Assembly (NCBI RefSeq): GCF_030272615.1
Contig: NC_081407.1
Location: 380,887,179 to 380,951,178, forward strand
Direction: 5' to 3'
Origin: Cryptomeria japonica
Taxonomy: Eukaryota > Streptophyta > Pinopsida > Cupressales > Cupressaceae
DNA: 64,000 bases
Both the position numbers and the translations under genes were made by a program. The notes below the pieces were generated by a model that ran no database searches, was not told the origin of the DNA, and saw only the letters and a program-made list of their open reading frames with translations. Below are positions 47,167 to 59,599 of this stretch, piece after piece (position 1 is the stretch's first letter; every line of letters starts with the position of its first letter).

Positions 47167-48942
47167 TTAATCAAGAAGACCAACAGAAACTAATGAAGAA
47201 ATCAGCTTCTCCTGTAGAACTGCCTTTGTGAACATATCGGCAGGATTCTCACTTGTGTGAATCTTCTCAAGTCGTAACTGACCCTCCTCCAAAATAGTCC
47301 GGATGAAGTGGTACCTGTGTTGAATGTGCTTTGTCCTTGAATGAAAAGCAAAGTTCTTCGCAAGATGAATGGCACTCTGGCTATCAGTATACAATGGGCT
47401 ATCCTCTTGTGTCTGACCCAATTCCTTCAAAAAATATTGCAACCAAATCATCTCTTTGCTGGCTTCTGTAGCAGCAACATACTCAGCTTCAGTGGTTGAA
47501 AGTGCAACAACCTTTTGCAGCCTAGAAATCCAACTGACTGCAGTTCCCCCTATAGTAAAAACATACCCTGTAGTACTCCTCTGTGAATCAATATCACCAG
47601 CCAGATCAGAGTCAACAAATCCACTTATAGCAGCATTAGATCCTTTGAAACATAATGCCTTCGTAGTAGTTCCTTTCAAATACCGAAGAATCCATTTCAC
47701 AGCATTCCAATGTTCCATACCCGGATTACTCATAAACCTGCTCACAACTCCCACTGCATGTGCAATATCTGGCCTTGTGCATACCATTGTATACATCAGA
47801 TTGCCAACAGCTGATGAATACGGGATGTTAGACATTTTATTAACCTCTTCCTGTGCCTTTGGGCACATCTCCTTAGTCAATTTGAAATGACTAGCCAAAG
47901 GTGTACTAACTGCTTTTGCATCCTGCATGTTAAATCTTTTCAACACCTTCTTTATATACTCACTTTGGGACAAATTCAAGGTTCTATTTTTCCTGTCCCG
48001 TGTAACCCTCATACCGAGAATTTGCTTAGCTGCACCCAAATCCTTCATAGCAAATGACCTAGCTAATTTATGTTTAAGATCATTTATATGTTGCATGTTA
48101 GACCCAGCAACAAGCATGTCATCAACATAAAGCAACAGGATAATATAACTGCCATTATCAAATCTCTTAAAATATACACAATGATCAGAATGACATCTAT
48201 GATAACCGTGTTTAGCCATGAAACTATCAAATTTTAAATACCATTGTCAGGGTGCTTGCTTTAGGCCATACAGACTTTTCTTCAACCTGCACACCAAGTT
48301 CTCCTTACCTTTGACCTCATATCCCTGTGGTTGCAACATGTAAATTTCCTCCTCCAAATCTCCATGGAGAAAAGCTGTTTTGACATCTAATTGTTCAAGA
48401 TGTAAATCATCTGCAGCCACAAGGCTAAGTACAGTTCTAATTGAAGTCATTTTTACAACTGGAGAAAATATTTCATCATAATCTATACCCTTTTTCTGTG
48501 CAAAACTTTTTACCACAAGTCTGGCCTTATATCTTTTCTGACCTCCTTCCTCCTCCTTCAGCCGATAAACCCATTTGTTAGGAAAGGCTCTTTTTTCTGT
48601 AGGTAAAGGGACTAAGTCCCAAGTCTTATTTTTCATCAAGGAGTCCATCTCCTCTTTCATGCCTAGCTGCCACTGTTGTTTGGCATCCACCTGCATTGCT
48701 TCTTCATATTCTTCTGGTTCACCAGAATCTGTTAATAAAATAGAATACAAAGAAGGAGAAAATCTTTCAGGGGGTCTACTTGTCCTCGTAGAACGTCTAA
48801 CACTTGCAGGAGTTTGTGGGACAATCTGTTGTTGCTGAGCATCAGGTACCTGTGGCATTTCATTTTCAGGAATCTCATCCAACACCACATATTCTTGTTT
48901 GTCTTGTTCATGCTTCTTTTCCTGCATCTGTTCTTTATACAT
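47167..48942 (-). pseudogene. element E reverse transcriptase and RNase H
   Basis: One frame with a single TGA at 48,247-48,249, which falls in the QAP-x-QWYLKF motif. RT has KARLVVKSFAQ, QLDVKTAFLHGDLEEEIYM and the catalytic YVDDMLVAG. RNase H follows with STTGYVFTIGG, LSTTEAEYVAATEA and HSRTKHIQHRYHFIR. The reading ends at the codon for DVL-type residues by 47,167, 75 bp before the polypurine units. Together these domains make element cDNA. The TGA is consistent with CGA-to-TGA change. Confidence 0.92.
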
Positions 48943-49022
48943 AACCTTCTCATTGAATATAACATCTCTACTTCTAATTATTTTCTTATTTTCAAAATCC
49001 CATAACCGATAGCCATATTCAT

Positions 49023-49955
49023 CTATCCCATATCCAATGAAGGTACATTTCTGAGATTTAGCATCAAGCTTGGTTCTGTTTTCTTTATCAACATGGACAA
49101 AGCTTCACATCCAAAAGTTTTTAGAAAAGAATAATTTACCTTTTTACCAGTCCATGCCTCCTCTGGAATACCACCATCCAAAGGGGTTGAAGGTCCTCTA
49201 TTTATCAAATAGACAGCAGTATGTACAACATCTGCCCAAAAATGTAAGGGCAATCCAGCATGCAATCTCATGCTCCTCGCACGTTCCATGATGGTCCTAT
49301 TCATTCTCTCTGACACACCATTTTTCTGTGGAGTTCCTGAAACTGTCTTTTGCTTTCGAATCCCATTTAAAGAACAGTAATCTTCAAATGCTTTGCTACA
49401 ATACTCACCTCCATTATCCGATCTGAGACACTTCACTTTTTTTCCTGTCTCATTCTCAATCAAAGCTTTCCATTTCTTATAAGTTTCAAAAACATCTGAT
49501 TTTTGTTTTAGGAAATATACCCATGTTTTTCTGGTTGAGTCATCAATAAAAATAACATAATAACAAGAGCCACCAAGAGATGATACCTAAGCCGGTCCCC
49601 ATACATCTGAATGTACAAGCTCTAACTTCTCACTCTTCTTTTCTTTCCCAACCTTGAGAAATCTGACTCTTTTCTGTTTACCATAAACACAGTTTTCACA
49701 AAACTCTAAATCAATCTTCTTTAGTCCTGGCAATAGATTTTTGGAGTGAAGGATTTTCATCCCTTTCTCACTCATGTGCCCAGGCCTATGGTGCCACATT
49801 ATCGAATCTGTTCTTGCAACATTTATTGTTGTTGTCCCTGCAGTAACTTTATCTGTAGCAGCTAAGGTAGAGTAAGTGTTACCAGTACATAGATATAATG
49901 TGCCTACCTTCACACCTTTAGCTACTACTAATGATCCTTTAGTGACCTTCCACAT
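49023..49955 (-). pseudogene. element E integrase
   Basis: Begins with the pre-integrase zinc region (MWHHRPGHMSEKGM, then CENCVYGKQKR). After an in-frame TAG at 49,587-49,589 comes the catalytic core with RSDNGGEY and NGVSERMNRT, the D and E residues of DDE integrases. A frameshift near 49,120 throws the C-terminal part out of frame before RT. Confidence 0.9.
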
Positions 49956-49961
49956 ACTGTC

Positions 49962-50615
49962 TCAGAAGGTAACTATGCAACCTTCACTACCTAGTTGCCC
50001 TGCAGAAATTAAATTTCTTCTTAAATTAGGAGCATGTCTTACCTCCTGCAGAAACCAGTCATTACCATTCTGCAACTTGATCTTTATCTTTCCTTTTCCA
50101 ACAATTTGACAGGGCTCATCATCACCCAAATATACCTGTCCAAAATCACCTTGAACATAATCTAGAAAATATTTTCTATGGGGTGTAGCATGAAATGAAG
50201 CCCCAGAATCTATTACCCAGGAATCATTAACATTATCCAAACATAAGATTAAAGCATCTTGTAAAGTATTACTTGCAATATTAGCTTCCTTACTGTCATT
50301 TTCATTTTTGTCTCCTTCTTTGTTTTTTCGAGACCAATAGTCTTTCTTTAGATGACCAGGCTTTCCGCAATACCAGCAATCTTTCTTTCCTCTAGATTGA
50401 GAGCGTCCTTTCTTTGACTTCCCTCGTGACTTCTCATTCCCAGGGCCTTTTCCTCTTTCCTTTGATCTTCCTCTATTCTCCACATTCAAAACACTACCCG
50501 ATGATGTTGAAGTCTCACCTATGCTTTTCCTTCGCATTTCCTCGCTTAGGATAACACTAACAATATCATCAAATACCAAAGTATTTTTACTAGAGACAGA
50601 GTTACTTACAGCCAT
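49962..50615 (-). pseudogene. element E gag C-terminal part and protease
   Basis: Carries the CCHC zinc knuckle CWYCGKPGHLKKDY preceded by an Arg/Lys/Ser/Gly-rich basic region, then the copia protease start WVIDSGASFHATP with the catalytic DSG. Ends at a TGA (49,962-49,964) that interrupts the frame continuing into integrase. Confidence 0.9.
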
Positions 50616-50627
50616 AACTAAGCTATT

Positions 50628-51115
50628 CTAGCTTTCTGGCAAAGAACATAAAATCAAGAGAGCCCTAACCTCTTCTGCAAAGGTAATTTTTACTGAAGAC
50701 AATTGACTGGTAATTGTATTAAATTCATTTAAGTGCTCCGCTATAGATCCTCCCTCACTCATTTTCAAATTAAACAAACGCTTCATAAGAAATACCTTAT
50801 TCAAAGCCGAGGGTTTCTCATACAACTTAGCCAATGTTGCCATCAAATCTATAGTCATTTTTGCTTCTGTTATATTGAATGCTACAGACGACGCAAGGCA
50901 CAATTGAATGGATCCCAGTGCCTTTCTATCTAAAATGTCCCACTCTTCATCTGATATTGTGGTCGGTTTCTTTGCCTTTCCTTCCAATGGCCGCCACAAA
51001 TCCTTTTGATACAGGTAATCCTCCATCTACATTTTCCATAACTGATAATTCTGGTCGTTAAACTTTTCGACCTTGAATTTGGAATCCTCTATTGCTCCCA
51101 CTCAAATCTAAAAGT
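50628..51115 (-). pseudogene. element E gag N-terminal part
   Basis: Shows the UBN2-type Gag fold motifs: NYQLWKM, MEDYLYQKDLW, ALGSIQLCLASSV and EHLNEFNTI. A TAG near 51,028 precedes MEDYL and another TAG (50,628-50,630) ends it. The codon expected as start appears to read GTG near 51,108. All changes are single base. Confidence 0.85.
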
Positions 51116-51139
51116 CCTGCCAATTTACAGAAAACCTCA

Positions 51140-51152
51140 CTCTGATACCAAT
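51140..51152 (-). promoter_or_regulatory. element E primer-binding site (initiator Met tRNA type)
   Basis: Minus strand ATTGGTATCAGAG immediately after the 5' LTR. Confidence 0.9.
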
Positions 51153-51615
51153 TGTTAGGGTTTCAAGCAGATCCGAAGCAAATATGAACTAACAATTATA
51201 TGCAAATTTAAATACAAAAGATAAAGAAATAAAACAGGACACAGATAACACAGAGATTTAACATGGTTCACCCAGAATGGGTTACGTCCACCATACACAG
51301 CCGTCCAATCTTTCTTATTATCCAGCAAAAATAGTACATCAACCTTACAATGCCTTAAGCATCCCAGCCGCTTATAACATGCGTTTTTAGGGCAACAAAC
51401 AAAGTCGGCCTTTTTAGGGTTTTATTACAATGTCAGTTTTCATCAACGAAAAATGGCAAAAAAAAATTTCTTGGGGGCTACTGCCCCCAAACCCCCGCTT
51501 TTCTCGGGGGCTGCCGCCCCCGAACCCCTGCCTAGGGCCCAGCCCGGCCCCGGACCCCGACGAGGATATGTGCTGAGTGTATAGTACTTTGTTGATCAGT
51601 CGCCACATTTCAACA
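51153..51615 (-). repeat. element E 5' LTR
   Basis: 463 bp; longer than its partner because a GC-rich block of 'gggggctgccgccccc' type is present twice (about 51,473-51,550). Differences from the 3' LTR are almost all transitions. Confidence 0.95.
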
Positions 51616-51620
51616 TATTC

Positions 51621-53143
51621 AAACAAACAAGGTAATGAGAGGCACAAAATAAGGTTCAAACTTACGTGATCGCCTAACTTGCCACCCATATGCCTAGATT
51701 ATTCTTGGGTTTATTGTCTAGGTTTATTAATATAAGCTAGGTTAAAATGTTTGATTTTCTTGTGAATTTTATTTTTCCTTCATTTTCTTAGGTTTATTAA
51801 CATAGGATTTTTGTCTCATGCTTAATCAATTTGAGGCCACCAACCAACTTCTATGATTTACTAATAATTGCCTCCTACTTACACTAGCAACTACCAACTA
51901 CCAATTTCAACTTAGGATATGCTTCACTCACATACTTCCAATTTTAATTCTTGTCTCATATTTATCCCACTATACCTTTAACTCCCTTCATTTTTTATGA
52001 AATATAAGAAAGGTACCATTTGTGTATCACTACTATCAATGATATCTTCTTTCACTAAAGTTTGATTCCCCTCTATAGAAATGCATTATTCTAATTATAG
52101 GAAGGAGGGTCAAAGAGCTCTTTCAATAGATTTTCTCATTATCATATTCTCATTGTTAGCACTTCCTATGTTCTTATTATTATTAGCTCCTAAACAGCTC
52201 ATTGTTTGAGTTATGTATTCAACTCCACAAGCCCAAAGATCATCTGCAAGCAAAACACCTATCACAAACAAAAATCAAGCAAGATATATTTGCAACAACC
52301 TAAGAATTTGGTATTGATGCACAAAAGAATATAATTACAATGTGAATAAATCCTTATAAAAAGGATGGATGAAACCCTAGATGCAAACCCTAAGGAAAGA
52401 TTAAATTAGCTAGTTCCAAGTGTCACAATCATAATTAATGAGACAACTTAAGCTACTACTAGCCTAATTAAATAAAAAGGTAAAAAGAACCTAAGTTTAG
52501 CATAAGTGAAAAAAGTAATTAAAGGACCTGATTATAGAATTAACTAGATAATGTCCTAATTAATCCAACACCTCCCCAAGTAAGATTAACTTAGGGATAA
52601 GCTAAAGAGCTAATGATGAATGCAAAGTGCAAGCATGAATGGATCGCGACAACAAGGCTTGATTAGGTACCGATGTACAAACATATGCAACTCACAAATG
52701 GAAAAAACTCCTCTCCAAAATAAACAAAAAGAAATACAAAAGAGTGCATGTGACAAGAAGGAAGGACTCAAGATGTCCCCCCAACTACTAAATCGATCAC
52801 ATAACTAAAATCAATATTCAAACTATAGAAGAGAAAGGAAGAGACGATGCATCCCAGCTTAAGAGAGAAGTTGCATTGTCAAAAATGAAGGGTTGAGGAT
52901 AAATGTTGATGAAGATCCAATAGCAGCAAACTACGTTCCTCCCCTTGGGAAAAAAATCAAATAGCCTAGACAAAAGAAACTACATGAAAAGAGATGGAAG
53001 GAATAGTCTTATGATTCATACCATAAGAGACTACTCAATTATCCAAAAATCTAAATTAAAATATGCCAAATCAACTAAAGAAAATCTGAACAACTATGAA
53101 TATACCTGGTGAACAAGCTCAAAAGAGTTTAAAGATGGGATGA
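51621..53143. other. intergenic between elements E and D, no gene seen
   Basis: AT-rich sequence without protein motifs or delimited repeats. The ORF at 52,620-52,808 is short and unsupported. Confidence 0.4.
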
Positions 53144-54372
53144 TGTTGGTCCTTACAACTGGAATGGCAACTAGGTAATAAAACACAATTCAAAAATTGA
53201 ATATCCTTGAATAGCTAGCTTTCCTATAGCAAAGGCTCATTTACTTATCAACCAGGGATGTAAAATTAAAATGGGTCGGCACTGTATGTGCACCAAGTTC
53301 ATATCGCAACCATTCTATATTACTATAGTAAAGGAAATTCTTTAAAGTAAACTTGCAAAATCTCAATGAACTAATACTTAATCCAAATTCACAACTGGAA
53401 ATTAGTTAAACAAATACTGCTAAATGATAATTATCTGGCGAGCAACAGGAACTACTCTGTCGCTATGGTTGTAGGAATAGACATAGGAACTGTTTCCAGT
53501 GGCTGCAGAAACAGATGATTGTTGAAACAACTATTACTAAAGAATGAAAACTAACTAAAACACACGAAGGATTACTCACCAAGTGGGCCCCCTTGAGTGA
53601 GCATCTCCAGAACTTTTCAGATTACAATTATTAAGCATTTAAAATCACATGGATATCTTCATTTCATCTTGACTATGAAAAATACATAAAATACCAGAAG
53701 ACTGTGTATTACAAATATTATGGTCATTCCCTACTATCCCCAAGAGGAGATAGATCCCTTTATTTATAAGAAAACTTATAAAAAAACTCCTAACTGATCG
53801 ACCACATTCCTACGGAATAGGCGAACAGGATTTATTAAACAAAAGAAGAAGAAGAAGTCAATGCAGGAAAACAGAACAACATTTGTCCTACAGTTGAGAA
53901 AATATACCATGACTTGCTTTCTGGATCTAAGCTCCACTAAGAATAGTTATAAATGTTTCATAAATCATTCTGTTGAAGAACCGGTCAAGTGGCTTCGATC
54001 ATTATTGCTTTTCTCTGACTAGGTTTGCATTGCGGCTATATACTTGGTGCTTCTTTAAACCACCACTTAGTCTTTACTTCTCCTTTATCGACCCTGCATC
54101 ATGATATTAATGTGCATAACAAACATGTGTATACTAATGCTAACATGATATAATGTAAACCATACTTAAGATTGGTTTTATATATTTGCATAGATAAATC
54201 ATTTAAAAACCATTATATGACAACCTTAAGTATAAGTCAAATCAGTTTCAAAAACACTTAAAAAGTATCAACTAGGAGAGTATCATGATCCAAATGTCAT
54301 CTAATCACAAGACCTAGGTAGGAGTATTATAACAAAAATCTATCAAAACAGAGCCATTATTTAGGCTCATCA
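53144..54372 (-). repeat. element D 3' LTR
   Basis: 1,229 bp from 'tgttggtccttac' to 'ggctcatca', nearly identical to the visible part of the right LTR. Confidence 0.92.
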
Positions 54373-54387
54373 TCTCCCCCTAACCTA
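54373..54387 (-). promoter_or_regulatory. element D polypurine tract
   Basis: Minus strand TTAGGTTAGGGGGAGA directly before the LTR start TGATGAGCC; ORF3's stop codon (54,385-54,387) borders it. Confidence 0.8.
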
Positions 54388-56812
54388 ACTTCTTGTTGAT
54401 CCTCCAGCAACAGGAAAATTCTGAATTTTGGCATTGATTTGGAAATTGTCTAGAGTAACCTACCCAGAACATCCTGCAGACAAACTCTAGAAGAATCCTT
54501 TCATTTTCTCCAATCTCTTCCACCTGGTACATTTTGCTACTTCACTGTATGGTGGGTCATTGTCCCTGCATCCTATCAGTGGCCATAGGAGGATTGGAGG
54601 ATGAAAACTGAGAAGCAGCCAATGTCGTCCCTTTGTTCTTCCCAAGTGCATATACTTGGGTACTTTGTTTAGGGTTGCATGGTAGTTTTGCATAGAGTGT
54701 GGCTCAGATTGCCTTAACTCATCTGGTAGGCTATTCTAGCATTCGACTAAATGTCCTATTGCTACTTGTCTTTCCCTTGGAGCCATTTGTTCATATTCTT
54801 TATACACCTCTTCCCTTAAGGGTAGTATATCCTTTGTATAATCTGGCTCATATACAATCTTTTGCTAGTCAAAATAAAGCCTCCTAGGCTCCCTTGATTC
54901 AGCCCTTAATGGAAGTGAAAGGTCAAATTCTTCCTTTTTATGCACCTAAAACTGCTCTCCCCTTGCTATTTTGTTCTGCATCCATGACATAAGAGCTCTC
55001 AATTGGATATCTCCAATGTAGAGGAGAACATAGTAGATTCTTAATTGTTGTAGGAGATGTCTGACAAGCATTGTAGACTTCCTTTGGTGTCTGCACTGAA
55101 GGACTTAGATCCCTGACAATTCTCATCATCTAGAAATTGATATGATGTTCTTTTAAATAGAGAGAGTAAACACGAGGAGGTTCTCAGCATTGCATTAGCT
55201 ATGGTACCATAGTGGCTATCGTTTCCACCTTAGCTTTAAGCTGAGCAATTTCCTCGTCTTTTTGTTGAATAATTTTCTTCTGTCAGTTAATTGTCATCTG
55301 CATTTTTACCTTTTCCAATTCCCAATCCTCGTAAAGGGCAAGTCCCACAGAATGACTAGTAAGGGAAGTAGGTGGTCTATGAATAGGTGCCCTAGGTTTC
55401 TTCTTTTCAACTTTTCTCCCTACTTCAATAACCTGTTCTATAGCAAATGCTAAGCTTTCCAGCCTTTCAAAACCTACTTCTTTTTGTGGCTACTAAATGT
55501 TCTGGAGTTCTTCCTCTTCATGCAACTACAGTTATTATTCTTCCTCAATATTCTGCAGTTCTTCCTCCATATTTTGCAGTTCTTCCTCCATATTTTGCAG
55601 TTCTTCCTCTTTTTATTGTTCCCTTTGGGGTTTGTTAGGTGGAGAAGGAGGAACATCATTGTGAGGTGGACTGTGTGGCTCCTGTTCTGGAGAATCAATC
55701 AGGATAGTGACATTTGGCTCCATTAATTGGTCTTGATTTTTAAGCTTTTTTTTGGATCCTACCACTGCTTCTCTGAGATTTCTCTTTAGCGGTTGCAGGA
55801 CTACTTCTTGTAGCCAACTCTTCAACCACTTAAATGGTTACAGGAGAAACTATTTTTACAACTTTCCTTTTCTTGGCCACAAGAGAGGGTAAATTCTCAC
55901 TTTCACCTCTCTCTTCCTTCTTTTCTATGTCAACCTGTTTTTCTTTGCCTTTTTCCTTTCGTATGGCATTCCTAGTTTTTATTAGGATTTGAGAAGGAAC
56001 CCCTATTGTAGCTTTTTCTTGTAAGGGTTCCTCTATTGTGGGAACATTTTTTTCTGATGATATCCTAGAGGATGAGGGTTCAATAGGGGAACCGGTTTTT
56101 TCAAGATTTTCTAAATTTTCTTGTTCTTGAGATGGAGTGGTTCCTCTGAGTCCATATTTTCTACCCTAAACCTCCTAAATTTAACAAATTCATTCCAAGA
56201 CATTGGAGAGACATCTCTCAAAGATCTTTCAACTAATAGCTTAATTAAGAAATGATGAGAAACAGAGTGAGGCCTACCTCTCTGGGTTTCTTTTGTGCTT
56301 ATGGAAAGAAGGTTGTACAATAGGCTTGGAACACTCATCCTTCTTTTGTGGTGTAGATGACTTAGAAGCTTTAAGTGATGGGAATGCAAACATGAGAACC
56401 TTCCTTCACAAGTTAAATACTTTAAAACATACAATGCTATTGCTTTCCATTCACGAAGAAGAGATTCTCGCCTTGCCCCTTGTGTATCTACTACTAATGG
56501 TGGGTCTCCCAGATGTGTAAATTCCACTCTTGCACTACATGCATCCTTGGATTCTGAGTACTTTTCTCCGTCTGTTGGTAACCCAGTTACCTCTGCAGTT
56601 TGTTCCTCAGTAACCACCACTCTCAAACCTTTTACCTGGGATTCTCCATTTGAAAGTGTGCAGGTAAATTCCCTTTAAATTTCCTCATTAAACTTCATCA
56701 GCTTCAAAAAATAATCCAGCCACCCACTGTTGCAGAATATTGGCTCACAATCTTGGTCCTGAAAAAGGCCTTCATGGACTGTCAGCTCATGACGAACAGG
56801 TGGACCACCCAT
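54385..56812 (-). pseudogene. element D post-integrase ORF (ORF3)
   Basis: Counterpart of element C's ORF3. It starts MGGPPVRHELTVHEG at 56,812 and ends GGSTRS plus stop by the polypurine tract. The N-terminal domain has GWLDYFLK, VKGLRVVVTEEQ, VTGLPTDGEKY, SESKDACSARVEF and CEGRFSCLHSHHLKLLSHL. An acidic middle with 21-bp repeats and a coiled-coil-like stretch follow. The conserved hydrophobic segment WLLLSFHPPILLWPLIGC is at 54,568-54,624. The frame is constant from 56,812 to about 54,940, with several stops, then shifts. It may belong to the 'putative plant transposon protein' domain group (inference). Function unknown. Confidence 0.75.
55537..55612 (-). repeat. 21-bp in-frame repeat within element D ORF3
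   Basis: Three to four copies of a 21-bp unit ('ttctgcagttcttcctcc' type) encode a Gln-Asn-Met-Glu-Glu-Glu-Leu-type motif on the minus strand, at about the place of the 33-bp repeats of element C. Confidence 0.85.
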
Positions 56813-57369
56813 TGTAGTGATAACACTTTCTACTCTCTAATGATGTAAATCTGTCCAATTTCTGCAACTAAAATATACTCAATGTGCTCTTACTTGGGCA
56901 GAACCTAGTTGCAATCTAAAAATAGCTCTAAGAAGACAGAAGGGCAGAGTACAAAGTATCACCTCAAACTAGAAATTTGAAAAATTAAAATGCAATCCGA
57001 GAGGACATAATAATTATCTGCTAGATTCATTATTAGCATACGTTCTTTCCCCCACCTAAGGTTTAATAGGTGTCCACACATGCAGAGGAGGATTGAAAAA
57101 GGACACTATGCAAAATATCATAATGATAGTTAATATGGTTTAATTATATACATGCAACAAAAATAAATACACACGAGCGTACCTGACATCACGCGATAAT
57201 GAATGCAGCTGAAGACATTAAGCCATCATGCATGGAAAAAGAGGCGAAAATGGATGGAGTGAATGGAAAGAAATGAGTGAATACGGAATGGAATATTTAT
57301 TGTGCAGAAATATACTTCCTCCAAATGTGGAAGTATTTATTATGATCATGCAACAAAGATTTAAGATGG
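56813..57369 (-). promoter_or_regulatory. noncoding spacer between INT and ORF3 of element D
   Basis: No coding. At 57,046-57,060 the minus strand reads CTTAGGTGGGGGAAAG, a purine tract like the one at the same place in element C, followed on the plus strand by 'aggtgtccacacatgc'. Similarity to C's spacer suggests a functional site. Confidence 0.45.
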
Positions 57370-57432
57370 AATGGTAACGGCAAAGTCATCGCCAGTTGCT
57401 ACAGGAATCTCGGTATTCTCTGCAGTGGAGAA

Positions 57433-59571
57433 CTACTGTAGAAATTCGTCCTTGCTAAGAGGTTTGTGGTACAGGCGCAACTGATGACCATTGACTAACA
57501 ATTTAAATTTGACAGGATCAATTGTAGATAATCTGACGGCACCATTAGAGAATGTTTCAACTATCTCATAAGGTCCTAACCATCGTGTCTGTAATTTTCC
57601 CAAATTATCTTTATACCTTGAATCATAGAGAAGGGCCCAATCACCTGGCTTGAATGATTTATCTTTGATATAGCAATCATGCCACTTCATGCGCTGATTT
57701 TGAACTGACTCGGTGTGCTACAGGGCGAACTTTCTTATCTCATCTAAGGCATTAAGCTGCATGAGCATTTCCTCTTGTGCTACAGAAAGAGTCATATCTA
57801 AGGCAATGGTCGTTCTCAGGGTTTTATGTTCAAATTCTACAGGCGTCAATGTTTTTGCCACATATACCATTTCAAATGGTGTAAACCCTGTTGTGGTTTT
57901 CCAAGTGGTTCTATAAGCCCATACTACTTCAAATAATCTGCTAGACCAATCCTTGTGGTTAAGAGCTACTATTTTGGTCAATATTGATTCAAGCTCTCTA
58001 TTAGTGATCTTTGCTTGTCCATTAGCCTGAGGATGATAAGGAGTGGATTTCCTATGCCTTACATTGTATTCATTAACCAGGGTTGTAACCAAAGTGGAAG
58101 TAAATTGTGCCCTTTGATCTATTACTATTTCTCTAGGAACTCCATACCGAGTGAATATTTCTTCATATAAAAATTATGCTACCTTATTATCCCTAGCATG
58201 CTTGAATGCTTTGACCTCTACCCATTTTATCACATAGTCGATACAAACAAGAATGTATGATCGACCATTTGATGATGGATCGATTGGCCCAACAAAGTCT
58301 AAGCTCCATTTGTCAAATGGTGTAACAACCACCTGAGGGTGCAAAGGCATTTCATCAGACTGAGTTGGTCTTCCCATTCTTTGATATTTGTCATATTTCT
58401 TGATGTATTTGATTGCATCCTTGTGCAAGGTTGGCCAATAATATCCTATAGTCAATATCTTGAGAGATGTTCTTTTGGCAGCAAAGTGACCTCCACAAGG
58501 CTCATCATGACAAGCGTGAAGTATATCATATGTCTCGTCTTCTCTAACACAGCGCCTCATAACTTGATCTGGTCTTGTATAAAATAAGCAATCTTCTATC
58601 CATGAGAAGTTGAAACTCTTTTCTACGAGCAATCTTTTTTCTTTTGGTGAGAAATGAGGAGGTATCGTATTAACTGCTAAATAGTTATCTATGTTAGCAT
58701 ACCATGGACAGTTCAAATTAATTGAAAACAAATTCTCATCTGAAAAAGAATCATCAATAGCTTCAGGATTGTCCGGTGTTTGAATTCTAGACAGAAAATC
58801 TGCCACTACATTTGCTTTACCTAGTTTATCTATGATAGTAATGTCAAATTCCTGCATTAATAACAACCATCTTGCCAATCTACCCATAATGGAACTTTTG
58901 TTCATGAGGTACCTGATGGTTGCATGATCAGTATGCACAAAGATTTGATAACCAGTTATATAGTGCCTGAACTTATTGAGGGCATAGATGATAGCTAACA
59001 TTTCTTTTTCAGTGACAGTATAACTCATCTCTGGTCCTTGCAAATTTCTACTGATATAATAAATTGCATTTTCCAAAACTCCTTGCTTCTGCCCCAAAAT
59101 TGCTCCTATTGCAAAAGCGGATGCATTTGTATGAATGTGAAAAGGAAGAGACCAATTAGGTCCTTTAAGAACATGGGCCTGAGTCAAGGCTCCTTTTAGT
59201 TTAGAAAATGCCTTTTCACATGTAGTTGTCCATTCAAACTCAACATCTTTTGTTAATAGAAAATACAATGGTCCTGCTATTTTACTAAAGTCCTTGATAA
59301 ATTTCCTATAGTACCCTACATGGCCTAAAAAACTTCTTACATCCTTTTGTTTTGCAGGGGCAGGAAGAGCAAGTATTACTTCAATTTTAGCTGGATCTAC
59401 TTGAATACCTGATTGAGAAATACAATGCCCCAACACTATTCCTTCTTGCATCATCATAAAACATTTTTCATTGTTTAGGGATAAATTGTGATCCTCACAC
59501 CGCTGCAACACTTTGGTCAGATTTTGTAATGTCTTCTTAAAGGTAGTCCCATAAGTAGTAAAATCATCCAT
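57433..59571 (-). pseudogene. element D RT C-terminal part, RNase H and integrase
   Basis: One frame with stops near 58,172 and 57,700. It opens with the catalytic box MDDFTTYG, then LGHCISQSGIQVDPAKIEV and FLGHVGYYRKFIKDFS. RNase H follows with FHIHTNASAFAIGAILGQ (the first catalytic Asp of the usual D-A-S is Asn here), TEKEMLAI and VHTDHATI. Integrase has the zinc region HACHDEPCGGHFAAKRT, the core WSLDFVGPIDPS and STPYHPQANGQ, and the GPY module RWLGPYEIVETF. The D-to-N change would by itself disable RNase H. Confidence 0.92.
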
Positions 59572-59599
59572 GTAAATTTACATACAATCATGGGATATA

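Larger units (their letters stand above)
46560..51615 (-). mobile_element. element E: Ty1/copia LTR retrotransposon
   Basis: Complete 5,056-bp insertion with TSD TATTC at 46,555-46,559 and 51,616-51,620. Short LTRs (432 and 463 bp) begin TGTTAGGGTTTC and end TTTCAACA on the plus strand. Gene order on the minus strand is gag, PR, INT, RT, RH, the Ty1/copia order. Gag-pol is essentially one frame with several nonsense codons and one frameshift. The LTRs differ mainly by transitions plus a short GC-rich duplication, so this is the youngest-looking full element here. Confidence 0.95.
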
